From positions 1 through 64,000 of the forward strand of contig JACRFB010000026.1 in the NCBI GenBank assembly GCA_016218045.1: a stretch of DNA of 64,000 nucleotides, written 5' to 3'. This stretch comes from Ignavibacteriota bacterium. Its GTDB lineage: Bacteria > Bacteroidota > Ignavibacteria > SZUA-365. Positions 42,344 through 51,272 of this stretch are shown here, in pieces (position 1 is the stretch's first letter; every line of letters begins with the position of its first letter). A model generated the notes under the pieces. It saw nothing but the letters and a program-made list of their open reading frames with translations. It was not told the origin of the DNA and made no database searches. A program made the position numbers and the translations under genes.

Positions 42344-44172
42344 CATTTCCTCCCGTCGCGCAGCGCCGCTTCGGCACACCAGATGGCGCGCTGCGCCGCC
42401 GCCTGGGCCATATAAAACGTGCCGCCGTTCAGGTACACGCGCACATTGTCCGGAAGCCGCGCAATGCCGAGATAGGCGAGATCCACCCAGGCCTCCGACC
42501 GCGGAGGCGCCTCGTGCGGCGTGGCCTGCGGGCGGCCCGCGTTCACGACGAGCCGTATCGTGTCTCCCGACAGCACGCCCCAGCCGTCGCGCGCGGCGAC
42601 CGTCACGACGGGCCGCCATCCGTCGCTCTCGAGTGTGTCGCGCAGAGCCGGAATAACACCACCACGTCCGAATATTGCGGCCGGTCCGGGTTCGATGCCC
42701 CGGCGGCGCAGTTCTTCGAGCGTCGCGCGCATGCCGTCGCGGTCGGTATCGTTCAGCAGCCAGCCGCCGTCGCGCAGCGTCAGCGTGTTGCCGATGTCGG
42801 TGCCGTCGGGACTGGTCACGAAATTCGACCGTATGACCGACGCCTTGTGCGGGGATGTGACCGAGAGGCCGAGCAAGTCCAGCTTCAGAAGGAAGTACAG
42901 CGCGTGTTCGAGTTCGGATTCGTGCACGGGGATTTTGATATACCCCAGCTTCGCGCCGCCGTCGATACGCGCGAGATGCCTGTGCCACATGTCGCCGATC
43001 GAATGTTCGACCGGATCGCCGATGATGCCGCAGATATAGTCGGGCGCCGGACCCGCGGCGTGCGGAATAAAATACGCCAGTCCGGGCGGCTGCGCCCCCT
43101 CGGGAAGTGCGCCGGGCCAGACGTAGTTGAGTTCGTTGAGCGACCACACGCGGAAAGCGCGCATCCAGTTGCCGGCTTTGCCTTGTGGCAGCAGACTCAC
43201 CCGGCCCCCGCGCCGCAGGAACACCCTGCACAACTCATGCGCGGTACGTTGCTCTATCCACGATTTGACACGCGGCGCGTACTTGTACCGGAGGAAAGGG
43301 CGCCAGGCCGGATAGCGTGTTACCAGCGCTTCACCCGCGGCGACCATCGCGTCGAACGACTCCTGGTCCACATCGTTGGGATGTGTCGATACAATCAGCG
43401 GACGCGGGTCGAGTCCGTCGAGCAGCGCATGCTCGATGAAGCGCGCATCGCAGTCGTACATCGCGGCGCCGGGCGCGGCGGCGAAGTAGCCGGGATCCTC
43501 GGTCCGCAGCGAGACAAGGGCTGGACATGCAACAGTTGGTGGAACGGGAAACAGATCGCTGCGCAGCTCGAGGCCCGCGAGTCCGAACAGGTGCGCGTCG
43601 GCCGTGCAGCGCTGCAGCAGCGGTTCACTCGGCACAACCATCCAGGTTCTGGCCATGACCGGACTGCCGATCGCGTCGAGCGCCAGTTCGATCCACGCGC
43701 GCAGCAGCGCGTCGGCATCCTCGACCGAGGTGCCGCGGCCGATGGCGACGCGCAGATGCGCGACCGAGCGGTAGACGGGTTCGCGCGTCGCGCGCATCCA
43801 GGTGATTTCCTCGTCGAAACTCATCTCGGGCCTGAGCCGCGCGCGTTCGTCGCGCGCGGAATCTTCCCAGCCCTCGCGATCGATGTGTACGATGAGCGCG
43901 GACGAGGGGAAGGCGCGCAATCCGCCGCCCGCGGCGATGACCGAAGGTCCGTCCCCGCCGAGAAGTTCCGCAAGCATCTCCGCCTCGAGGCGGCGGAAAC
44001 GTTCCTCGTCGTCGCCGACAAGCTCCGCGGCGCTGCGGCCTTCGCGCTGTTCGATACACGTGTCGATATCGGAAAACCGGAGCTGCAGCGACGCGGCCAG
44101 ACGCGCGCCGAGAGTGGATTTGCCACTGCCGCGATGGCCGATGAGAAGGATGGTCGGGATGTGTGTGCGCAT
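42343..44172 (-). CDS. aroKDE: Trifunctional AroK-AroD-AroE fusion: shikimate kinase, type I dehydroquinase, shikimate dehydrogenase
   Basis: 609 aa. AroK, residues 1-165: Walker A GHRGSGKST (12-20), DID (35-37), GGG (82-84). AroD, about 175-360: type I fold with GLELRSDLF (Glu202, Arg204), SLRT, VSTHPND (His264) and the candidate Schiff-base Lys297 in LRYKYAP, then GNWMRAF. AroE, about 378-609: CGIIGDPVEHS, LSVTSPHK (Lys443; the usual Asn is Ser), GNTLTL, NDTDRDG (Asp477), Gly-rich FGRGG, and a closing FYMAQAAAQRAIW. AroK looks standard; AroD and AroE are divergent but keep main catalytic residues. Same order as domains 3-5 of fungal AROM. First gene of the minus-strand aro operon. Confidence 0.9.
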   Translation of the reverse strand: MRTHIPTILLIGHRGSGKSTLGARLAASLQLRFSDIDTCIEQREGRSAAELVGDDEERFRRLEAEMLAELLGGDGPSVIAAGGGLRAFPSSALIVHIDREGWEDSARDERARLRPEMSFDEEITWMRATREPVYRSVAHLRVAIGRGTSVEDADALLRAWIELALDAIGSPVMARTWMVVPSEPLLQRCTADAHLFGLAGLELRSDLFPVPPTVACPALVSLRTEDPGYFAAAPGAAMYDCDARFIEHALLDGLDPRPLIVSTHPNDVDQESFDAMVAAGEALVTRYPAWRPFLRYKYAPRVKSWIEQRTAHELCRVFLRRGGRVSLLPQGKAGNWMRAFRVWSLNELNYVWPGALPEGAQPPGLAYFIPHAAGPAPDYICGIIGDPVEHSIGDMWHRHLARIDGGAKLGYIKIPVHESELEHALYFLLKLDLLGLSVTSPHKASVIRSNFVTSPDGTDIGNTLTLRDGGWLLNDTDRDGMRATLEELRRRGIEPGPAAIFGRGGVIPALRDTLESDGWRPVVTVAARDGWGVLSGDTIRLVVNAGRPQATPHEAPPRSEAWVDLAYLGIARLPDNVRVYLNGGTFYMAQAAAQRAIWCAEAALRDGRK

Positions 44173-44294
44173 GGGGGAGTCGTGTGGGTACGTGCCCTAA
44201 CCTACAAAAACCGGCGCACATTTGGGCCGCGCCGCGTGTGCCGTCCTTTTCAATTCTCGCACGATATCACGAACTTTCACCTTTCACCATACAC

Positions 44295-45608
44295 ATGCCC
44301 CACAAGACCGACATCTCCGCATTCTCCTCTCTCGCGACTCGCGCCATCGATGTGCCGCAGTGGCAGCATCCCGTGGCAGTGTTCGAATACCTTCGCGCGC
44401 ACGGGCCGTACCCGGCGCTGCTGTGGATGTCGCCCGAAGGTGAGACCATCATCGCCGCGGGCGAGACGGCGTTTCTGTCCATCGAGACACATGCTGAATG
44501 GCGCGCCGGACTCGCGGAGGCAGCATCGGCGGCGCGCAATGCGCTGATCGATTCCCCCGCGCGCCTCTTCTTCTCGGTGTACTTCGACCCTGAACAGCCG
44601 CATGCGGAAAACTGGAACTCCTTCGCCCCGGTGTCGCTGCACTGTCCGCGTATCATGTTTGTGTGCGAGGGCGACGGCATGCGTGTTGTCACAGCACACA
44701 GCAACGGCGACACACTCGACGAGGCGGCTCTGCTTGCGGCGCTGCGCGTAGCGGACGCCGGTCCGGAACCCGAAGGCCGCGAGCCGCTGAGCGCGTTTAT
44801 CGACTGGCAGGAAGTGCCTTTTCAGATCGCCGTCGAACAGACCGTCCGCACAATCCGGCGCGGCCAGGCCGCCAAGGTCGTCCTCGCGCGTTCTATCGCG
44901 GTCAAGGCCGAACGTGATATCGAGACACAACGCCTGCTCAACGCGCTGCAGATCTCCTATTCCGACTGCATCATCCACGCGCTCGCACCGAATGCGCGCG
45001 AATGTTTTATCAGCGCAACACCGGAGCGGTTGGCGCGTGTGCAGGACGGAGTTGTGCGTACAGCGGCACTTGCAGGCACGACACCCACCGGACGCACACT
45101 GGTCGAGGAACAGCAGAACCGGCGCCTGCTGCAGACGAATCCGAAACTGTGGCGCGAACATTCACTCGTCTCCGAGATGATCCACACCGCGCTGCTGACC
45201 ATCTGCGACGACGTGAAGCTCTCGAATCCCGAAATCGTCCGTCTACGGAATGTGCAGCATCTGTCCACACCCATATCCGGACGTTTAAAACCGGGCACAT
45301 CATTCACCGATGTCGTTCTTGCTCTGCATCCCACACCGGCCGTCTGCGGCACGCCGCGGCCCAAGGCGCTGGAGGTCATCCGACGTCAGGAGAAGACGCA
45401 GCGCGGCCTCTACGCGGGCGCGGCCGGATGGATGGATACCGCGGGCAATGGCGACAGCGCCGTGCTCATCCGCTCGGGCCTCATCCGCGGCGCCGAGGCG
45501 CAGTTGTACGCGGGCGCGGGCATCCTGCAGGAGAGCGTGGTCAAGACCGAGATGGATGAGACACGCGTGAAGCTGCAGCCCATGCTCTCGGCGCTGGCCG
45601 TGTCATGA
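44295..45608 (+). CDS. menF: Isochorismate synthase
   Basis: 437 aa. Chorismate-utilising enzyme that makes isochorismate for menaquinone. The catalytic C-terminal half shows AAKVVLARSIAVKA, FISATPERLARV, RTAALAGTTPTGRT, EHSLVSEMI, VQHLSTPISGRL, LHPTPAVCGTPR, GLYAGAAGWMD and LYAGAGILQESVVKTEMDET, diagnostic of MenF/EntC rather than TrpE or PabB. ATG 44295 is the first good start after the 122-bp divergent region shared with the aro operon. Its TGA overlaps the next ATG (ATGA, 45605-45608). First gene of the men operon. Confidence 0.93.
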   Translation: MPHKTDISAFSSLATRAIDVPQWQHPVAVFEYLRAHGPYPALLWMSPEGETIIAAGETAFLSIETHAEWRAGLAEAASAARNALIDSPARLFFSVYFDPEQPHAENWNSFAPVSLHCPRIMFVCEGDGMRVVTAHSNGDTLDEAALLAALRVADAGPEPEGREPLSAFIDWQEVPFQIAVEQTVRTIRRGQAAKVVLARSIAVKAERDIETQRLLNALQISYSDCIIHALAPNARECFISATPERLARVQDGVVRTAALAGTTPTGRTLVEEQQNRRLLQTNPKLWREHSLVSEMIHTALLTICDDVKLSNPEIVRLRNVQHLSTPISGRLKPGTSFTDVVLALHPTPAVCGTPRPKALEVIRRQEKTQRGLYAGAAGWMDTAGNGDSAVLIRSGLIRGAEAQLYAGAGILQESVVKTEMDETRVKLQPMLSALAVS

Positions 45609-48298
45609 CGCGGGTGCCGCACGGCATGGAGACTCCGCTTCCGAACATCAACACGCTCTGGGCGCGGCTCACGGCCGACGAACTCGCGCGCGGCGGAGTA
45701 CGCCGCGTGGTGCATGCGCCCGGATCGCGCTCCACCCCGCTCGTGGCCGCGTTCGCGCGGCATCCCGATATCACCCTGCACGCGGCTCTCGACGAACGTA
45801 GCGCGGCGTTTTTTGCGCTCGGACTCGCAAAGGGCGGCGGCGCACCCGTCGTGCTGCTCTGCACATCGGGCACGGCCGCGGCAAATTTGTTTCCCGCAGT
45901 CTGCGAGGCGGATCTCTCGGAAGTGCCGCTGCTGGTGCTGACCGCCGACAGGCCGGCGCATCTGCAGCACACCGGCGCGCCGCAGACCATGGATCAGTCG
46001 CAGCTCTTCGGCACCCACGTGCGCCTGTTTCACGACATGTCGGAACCGGCGGCGGACGAGGATCAGCTTCGCGCACTGCGCGCCATGCTCTGCCATGCGC
46101 TGCATCGCTGCATGGACAGGCCGCGCGGTCCCGTCCATCTGAATTTTCCCTTTCACAAACCGCTGGAAGAGACGCCGGCCGTCGAGGGGTCCGGGGCCAT
46201 TCCCGCACACGTCCGTGTCGACGAAAGTGCGGCACTGCGCGGCCGCGCACACGGCGCGCCGTGGGTGAATATCGTGCGAGCGGACACGTCCGCACCGGAC
46301 GCGGCGACGGACGTGCTGGAAGATGCCATACGTCGGCACGGACGGATACTTGTTTTCGCCGGACCCGACGCGGACGGAGAGGCATACCGCGAGAGTCTTG
46401 CGCGACTCTCGGCCGTTGCACGTATTCCCGTATGCGCAGAGGCGACCTCGCAGCAACGCTACACGCGCGCACACGAGGGAACCGTCCTTACCGCCACGGC
46501 CCTGCTGGCGCGTGATACACGCTACCGGGCTCTCGCGGCGCCGGACCTGGTGCTGCATCTGGGTGCCGCTCCGACGACCAAAGCACTGCAGGAACTGACA
46601 TCGGCGTTTGCCGGCACCGAGTGGTTCGTGCTTTCGCCATCGCCGCTGCGGCACGATCCGACGAGCCGCGCGCAGACCGTACTCCGCGCGGATCCGGCGC
46701 GGGTGCTCGAGGCACTCGCGGTCAGATTCATCACGCGGCCGCGCGCCGTGTGCGACGACGCATGGCTGCACGCGTTGACAGAAATCGACCGCGCGGCGGA
46801 AGCGGCTTTACACGACACGCTGTCGGCATTGACGGAACCGTTTGCGGGAAGCGCCGTCCGGCATGTTGTCGAAGCGCTCGGCGAGGGCACCGCCGTCATG
46901 GTGTCCAGTTCCATGCCCATCCGCGATCTCGAGACGTACACGCGGGCCACCGGTGTTTCGCTCGACGTCTTCTTCAACCGCGGCGTCAACGGCATCGACG
47001 GCGTGACGTCGACGGCGCTCGGAATAACACGGGCGCGCGGCGCGCGCAGTGTGTTGATCACAGGCGATATCGCCCTGCTGCACGACACAAACGCGCTGCT
47101 GCTCGCGCGCGACGAAGCGGTGCCGCTGACAGTGGTGGTACTCAACAACGACGGGGGCGAGATTTTCGGAATGCTGCCTATCCGCAACTTCGAGCCGGTG
47201 TTCACCGAACATTTCGTCCGCCCGCACGGCATGGACCTCGGCGCGCTTGCGGCGGCGTACGGGATTCCGTACACACGCGTCGAATCGTCCGGCGGAATCG
47301 GCCCCGCGATCACAGCCGCGACGGGCACACACATTGTGGAAGTACACACCGATCTCCGCCGCTCGCTCGCCCTGCGCGGCGACATCGAGCGCACCGTGAT
47401 CGAGGCGGTGTCGCCGCTGCTCGAAACCCATGCGGGACGCGCGCCGATCGCACAATCCGCGCGCACACCGCTCGCACAATCCGCGCGCGCGCCGCTCGCG
47501 TGGAGACGACTCCGCGCGTCGCGTTCCGACGAGGCAATACCCGTGGTGCTGCTGCACGGCTTCACACGCAGCGGCGCCTCGTGGTGCGATGTCGCCGCGG
47601 CGCTGCCCGCGGATCGTCCCGTGTACGCGCTGGATCTGCCGGGACACGGACAGTCGCCCATCCACGAAATACAGGGACTGATCACCATCGAGGACTGTAT
47701 CACCGGCATACAGGAATTTCTGGATCGTCGCGGAATCGCGCGTGTGCACTTGGTGGGATATTCGCTTGGCGGACGTGTGGCGCTGCGGTATACACTCGCA
47801 CATCCCGGACATGTGGAAACGCTGACGCTGATCAGCGCCGCGGCCGGATTGGAAGACGCGGCCGAGCGGTCGCGCCGTGCCGCCGCCGACGAAGCTCTCG
47901 CCTCCTCGTTGCTCGACCGGGGTCTGGAACAGTTCCTCGAAGACTGGAGCACACAACCGATCCTGGCGCGCGGATCCGCGGCCGATGCCCGCGCGGAACT
48001 CGCCGCGCGGCGCGATCGCTACACGGGTAGCGCGCACGGCTACGCGGCCGTGCTGCGCGGACTCGGCCAGGGCGTTCTGCCCCACGTCTGGCCGCAGCTC
48101 CCGTCGCTCGGGTTGCCCGTATTGCTCGTCGCGGGGGAACACGACATACAGTACCGCGCGCATGCGGACAGAATGGCGGCGCTGCTGCCACGCGCCACGC
48201 GCCGCGACATACCGGGCGCGGGACACGACGTGCCCGGCGACACGCCGTGTGAACTGGCGCGCGCCCTCGCCGATTTCTGGCCGATCGATACCCGTTGA
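45605..48298 (+). CDS. menDH: MenD-MenH fusion: SEPHCHC synthase + SHCHC synthase
   Basis: 897 aa. MenD domain, about 10-605: thiamine-diphosphate enzyme with [30 protein letters not shown] (conserved Glu64), [38 protein letters not shown] and ThDP/Mg motif [10 protein letters not shown] to NNDGGEIF. A 35-residue linker with repeated AQSAR octads follows. MenH domain, about 643-897: alpha/beta hydrolase with LLHGFTRSG, nucleophile Ser720 in VGYSLGGR, Asp in AGEHD, His in GAGHD. Two consecutive steps, isochorismate to SEPHCHC to SHCHC, are thus on one chain, removing the need to release the intermediate far away. Translationally coupled to menF. Confidence 0.95.
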   Translation: MTRVPHGMETPLPNINTLWARLTADELARGGVRRVVHAPGSRSTPLVAAFARHPDITLHAALDERSAAFFALGLAKGGGAPVVLLCTSGTAAANLFPAVCEADLSEVPLLVLTADRPAHLQHTGAPQTMDQSQLFGTHVRLFHDMSEPAADEDQLRALRAMLCHALHRCMDRPRGPVHLNFPFHKPLEETPAVEGSGAIPAHVRVDESAALRGRAHGAPWVNIVRADTSAPDAATDVLEDAIRRHGRILVFAGPDADGEAYRESLARLSAVARIPVCAEATSQQRYTRAHEGTVLTATALLARDTRYRALAAPDLVLHLGAAPTTKALQELTSAFAGTEWFVLSPSPLRHDPTSRAQTVLRADPARVLEALAVRFITRPRAVCDDAWLHALTEIDRAAEAALHDTLSALTEPFAGSAVRHVVEALGEGTAVMVSSSMPIRDLETYTRATGVSLDVFFNRGVNGIDGVTSTALGITRARGARSVLITGDIALLHDTNALLLARDEAVPLTVVVLNNDGGEIFGMLPIRNFEPVFTEHFVRPHGMDLGALAAAYGIPYTRVESSGGIGPAITAATGTHIVEVHTDLRRSLALRGDIERTVIEAVSPLLETHAGRAPIAQSARTPLAQSARAPLAWRRLRASRSDEAIPVVLLHGFTRSGASWCDVAAALPADRPVYALDLPGHGQSPIHEIQGLITIEDCITGIQEFLDRRGIARVHLVGYSLGGRVALRYTLAHPGHVETLTLISAAAGLEDAAERSRRAAADEALASSLLDRGLEQFLEDWSTQPILARGSAADARAELAARRDRYTGSAHGYAAVLRGLGQGVLPHVWPQLPSLGLPVLLVAGEHDIQYRAHADRMAALLPRATRRDIPGAGHDVPGDTPCELARALADFWPIDTR
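47441..47500 (+). repeat. 24-bp tandem repeat encoding the MenD-MenH linker
   Basis: CGCACAATCCGCGCGC is repeated with a 24-bp step, giving protein octads [20 protein letters not shown]. The linker probably grew by local duplication. Confidence 0.7.
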
Positions 48299-48323
48299 AC
48301 GAATCATCATCTCGAGAAATCCC

Positions 48324-49169
48324 ATGAACACCATCACCTGGACCACGGTCAAGGAATACAACGACATCACGTTTCGGAAAAGCGACGAAGGCATCATGCG
48401 TATCGCCTTCAACCGGCCAGAAGTGCGGAACGCCTTCCGCCCCGAGACACTCGATGAAATGCTCGACGCGTTTAAAATCGCCGCCGACGATCCGACGGTG
48501 GGTGTGGTACTGCTCACCGGCGAGGGTCCGTCGAAGGACGGCAAGTACGCCTTCTGCAGCGGCGGTGATCAGCGCATACGCGGTGACACGGGATACTTGG
48601 CGGCCGCGGGCGGCGTGCCGCGGCTGCATGTGCTGGAACTGCAGCGGCTCATCCGTTCGATGACCAAACCCGTTATCGCACTGGTGGCCGGCTACGCCAT
48701 CGGCGGCGGACACGTGCTGCACGTGGTGTGTGATCTGACCATCGCGGCCGAGAACGCCATATTCGGACAAACGGGTCCGAAAGTCGGAAGTTTTGACGGC
48801 GGCTTCGGCGCGTCGATGCTCGCGCGCCTCGTGGGCCAGAAGCGCGCGCGGGAGATCTGGTACCTGTGCAGGCAGTATAACGCGCGCGAGGCCTTCGACA
48901 TGGGCCTTGTCAACGCGGTAGTGCCCGTCGATCAGCTCGAGGCCGAGGGTGTGGCCTGGGCGCGGACGATACTCGAACACTCGCCGCTGTCAATACGTCT
49001 GCTGAAGTCGGCCTTTAACGCTGAACTCGACGGACAGGCGGGCATTCAGGAACTGGCGGGCAACGCCACACTCCTGTATTACATGACCGAGGAGGCGCAG
49101 GAAGGCAAGAAGGCCTACGTGGAAAAACGCGCGCCGAATTTCAGGAAGTTTCCGTGGCTGCCGTGGTGA
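48324..49169 (+). CDS. menB: 1,4-Dihydroxy-2-naphthoyl-CoA synthase
   Basis: 281 aa. Crotonase-fold ring-closing enzyme that turns OSB-CoA into DHNA-CoA. Markers: [87 protein letters not shown] and the MenB-specific C-terminus [14 protein letters not shown]. All fit MenB rather than other crotonases. ATG 48324 is 25 bp after menDH. Third gene of the operon. Confidence 0.97.
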   Translation: MNTITWTTVKEYNDITFRKSDEGIMRIAFNRPEVRNAFRPETLDEMLDAFKIAADDPTVGVVLLTGEGPSKDGKYAFCSGGDQRIRGDTGYLAAAGGVPRLHVLELQRLIRSMTKPVIALVAGYAIGGGHVLHVVCDLTIAAENAIFGQTGPKVGSFDGGFGASMLARLVGQKRAREIWYLCRQYNAREAFDMGLVNAVVPVDQLEAEGVAWARTILEHSPLSIRLLKSAFNAELDGQAGIQELAGNATLLYYMTEEAQEGKKAYVEKRAPNFRKFPWLPW

Positions 49170-49223
49170 GATCCTTGCGCGGATATTCACACGGCAGGCG
49201 GCGGACCGGGAAGCGGCGCTGAC

Positions 49224-50144
49224 ATGACACGTCCCGAACGCACTGATCCGGAACCGCCCTCGCTCGTACATGCCTGGGTACTCGCGGCGCGGCCCAAGAC
49301 GCTGCCCGCATCCGCCGTGCCCGTGTTTGTCGGCTCCGCGGTGGCCGCAGCGGAAGGGCGCTTCGCGCTTCTGCCCGCCGCAATCGCACTGGTCTGCGCG
49401 TTGCTTATCCAAGTGGGCGTGAACCTCGCGAACGACTACTTCGACTTTCTCAAAGGAGCGGACACCGACAAGCGGCTCGGGCCCGTTCGTGTGACACAGA
49501 GCGGACTCATCCCGCCCCGCACCGTGCGCGCGGCGATGATCCTCGTTCTCGGAATCACCTTTGTGCTCGGCCTCGTTCTTGTCGCCCGCGCCGGCTGGCC
49601 GATTCTGGTCGTGGGACTCGTCTCGATTTTCTGCGCCGTGATCTACACGGCGGGTCCTTTTGCCCTCGCCTACAACGGCCTCGGCGACATCTTTGTCTTT
49701 GTGTTTTTCGGCGTCGTCGCCGTCACATGTACACATTACGTGCAGGCCCTCGAGTGGTCGCGCGCCGCGCTGCTTGCATCGCTGCCGCTCGGCGCGATAT
49801 CGACGGCGATACTCGTCGTCAACAACTACCGCGACATCGACACCGACACCGAGGCGGGCAAACGCACACTTGCGGTGCGCCTCGGCCGCCAGGGCACGCG
49901 GTACGAATTCAAGGGACTGCTGGCCTTTGCCTGGCTCGCGCCCCTGGCGCAGGTGTTGGGATCCGGCGCGAGCCACTGGCTGCTGCTGCCGCTGCTCTCC
50001 GTGCCTCTCGGTGTACGCATCGCCCGCGTACTCGACACACGCCCCGACGGCCCCGCCCTCAACCGCGCGCTTGCCGCTACGGGTCAACTGCTCGTCGTGT
50101 ACGGCCTGCTGCTGGCCACTGGCGTGCTGGCCTCGGCCCGCTAG
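49224..50144 (+). CDS. menA: 1,4-Dihydroxy-2-naphthoate polyprenyltransferase
   Basis: 306 aa inner-membrane UbiA-family prenyltransferase, joins the polyprenyl chain to DHNA to give demethylmenaquinone. First Asp-rich motif NLANDYFDFLKGAD, second YRDIDTDTEAGKRTLAVRLG; eight or nine hydrophobic segments. N-terminal WVLAARPKTLPASAVPVFVG is the usual MenA start. ATG 49224 follows menB by 54 bp. Confidence 0.96.
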   Translation: MTRPERTDPEPPSLVHAWVLAARPKTLPASAVPVFVGSAVAAAEGRFALLPAAIALVCALLIQVGVNLANDYFDFLKGADTDKRLGPVRVTQSGLIPPRTVRAAMILVLGITFVLGLVLVARAGWPILVVGLVSIFCAVIYTAGPFALAYNGLGDIFVFVFFGVVAVTCTHYVQALEWSRAALLASLPLGAISTAILVVNNYRDIDTDTEAGKRTLAVRLGRQGTRYEFKGLLAFAWLAPLAQVLGSGASHWLLLPLLSVPLGVRIARVLDTRPDGPALNRALAATGQLLVVYGLLLATGVLASAR

Positions 50145-50155
50145 CGGGTGGGACG

Positions 50156-51262
50156 ATGAGGGTCCGTATTCTCGCCGCCGACCTGCCGCTGCGCGTGCCG
50201 TTCAGCACGAGCGCATGGACGCTGCACGCGCGGTCGGTATACCTGCTCGAGCTGTCAGACGGAGAACACACTGTGTGGGGCGAGGCCGCGCCGCTTCCGT
50301 ATTTCGGAACGGAGAGTGTGGACAACTGCCACAGCGCCCTGGTCTGCGCGGCCCGCGCGCTCACGACGATCGACAGCGCAGACGCCATCGAGGCGGCGCT
50401 CTCGGCACTTCCGCTCGAACTGCCGCACACTCCGGCAGCGCGATTCGCCGTGGAATGCGCCCTTCGCGATATGTATGCCCTCCACGCAGGACAACCACTT
50501 CACGCGGTGCTGTCGCCGCATGCGGCATTGGGGGCCCGCATCCGTGTGAATGCGATACTAGGACGCGGCAACGCGGCACGGATCGCAGCAGATGCCGAGG
50601 CGCGCGTCCGCGAGGGTTACACCTGCCTCAAGCTGAAAGTCGGCGCAGCCGCGCTGAATCACGATCTCGACACGCTTCGCGCTGTGCGCGCACGGGTCGG
50701 TCCCGCGGTTGCGCTGCGTGCCGACGCGAACGGCGCCTGGGACGAACGCGCTGCGCTCGCGGCACTGGAAGCATTTGCGGAATTCGACCTCGAGTATGTC
50801 GAACAACCGGTCGCCGCGACCGCTGCGAACGCCTTGCGGCGCGTGGCTGCGCGCTCGCCGGTACCTGTCGCCGCCGATGAATCGCTCACGTCACTCGCCG
50901 AGGCGCGTACCCTGCGCGACAGCGGCGCGGTGTCGGTGTTCATCCTCAAGCCGATGGCGCTCGGAGAACTGCTGCGCTGCGTGGATTTCGCGCGGGAGTC
51001 CGCATCACACGGCGCGAAGGTGGTGTTCACATCGCTGATCGATTCCGCCGTGGGCCGCCGCGCCGTCGCACACGCAGCGGCCGCCTGCGCCGGCACGCGG
51101 GATGTGCACCACGGCCTCGGCACCGGCTCCCTGTTCGAACACGACGTCGCGGACGACGGACTCGCGAACGGCGAGATCGTGCTGCCCGCCGCGCCCGGCC
51201 TCGGCCTTCGGCCCGATCTCTCCCGCTTCGTCGTGCTCCTCGATGTGCGGCACCCGTCCTGA
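50156..51262 (+). CDS. menC: o-Succinylbenzoate synthase
   Basis: 368 aa enolase-superfamily dehydratase making OSB from SHCHC. Catalytic set: KxK in CLKLKVG, Asp in RADANGAW, Glu in VEQPV, Asp in AADESL, Lys in FILKPM. N-terminal capping domain GEAAPLPYFGTES fits MenC/OSBS. ATG 50156, 11 bp after menA; the longer open frame from 49727 lies inside menA and is rejected. Confidence 0.94.
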   Translation: MRVRILAADLPLRVPFSTSAWTLHARSVYLLELSDGEHTVWGEAAPLPYFGTESVDNCHSALVCAARALTTIDSADAIEAALSALPLELPHTPAARFAVECALRDMYALHAGQPLHAVLSPHAALGARIRVNAILGRGNAARIAADAEARVREGYTCLKLKVGAAALNHDLDTLRAVRARVGPAVALRADANGAWDERAALAALEAFAEFDLEYVEQPVAATAANALRRVAARSPVPVAADESLTSLAEARTLRDSGAVSVFILKPMALGELLRCVDFARESASHGAKVVFTSLIDSAVGRRAVAHAAAACAGTRDVHHGLGTGSLFEHDVADDGLANGEIVLPAAPGLGLRPDLSRFVVLLDVRHPS

Positions 51263-51272
51263 CCACACACCC

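Noticed and set aside
39037-44172. A complete pentafunctional AROM gene
   Set aside because: The five domains are on two chains separated by aroC with clear stops and starts.
42514-44547. Long antisense frames in the aro/men region (for example 677 aa plus strand here, 747 aa at 37714-39957, 578 aa at 46808-48544)
   Set aside because: Arg/His-rich translations mirrored from GC-rich codon positions of the real genes; no domains.
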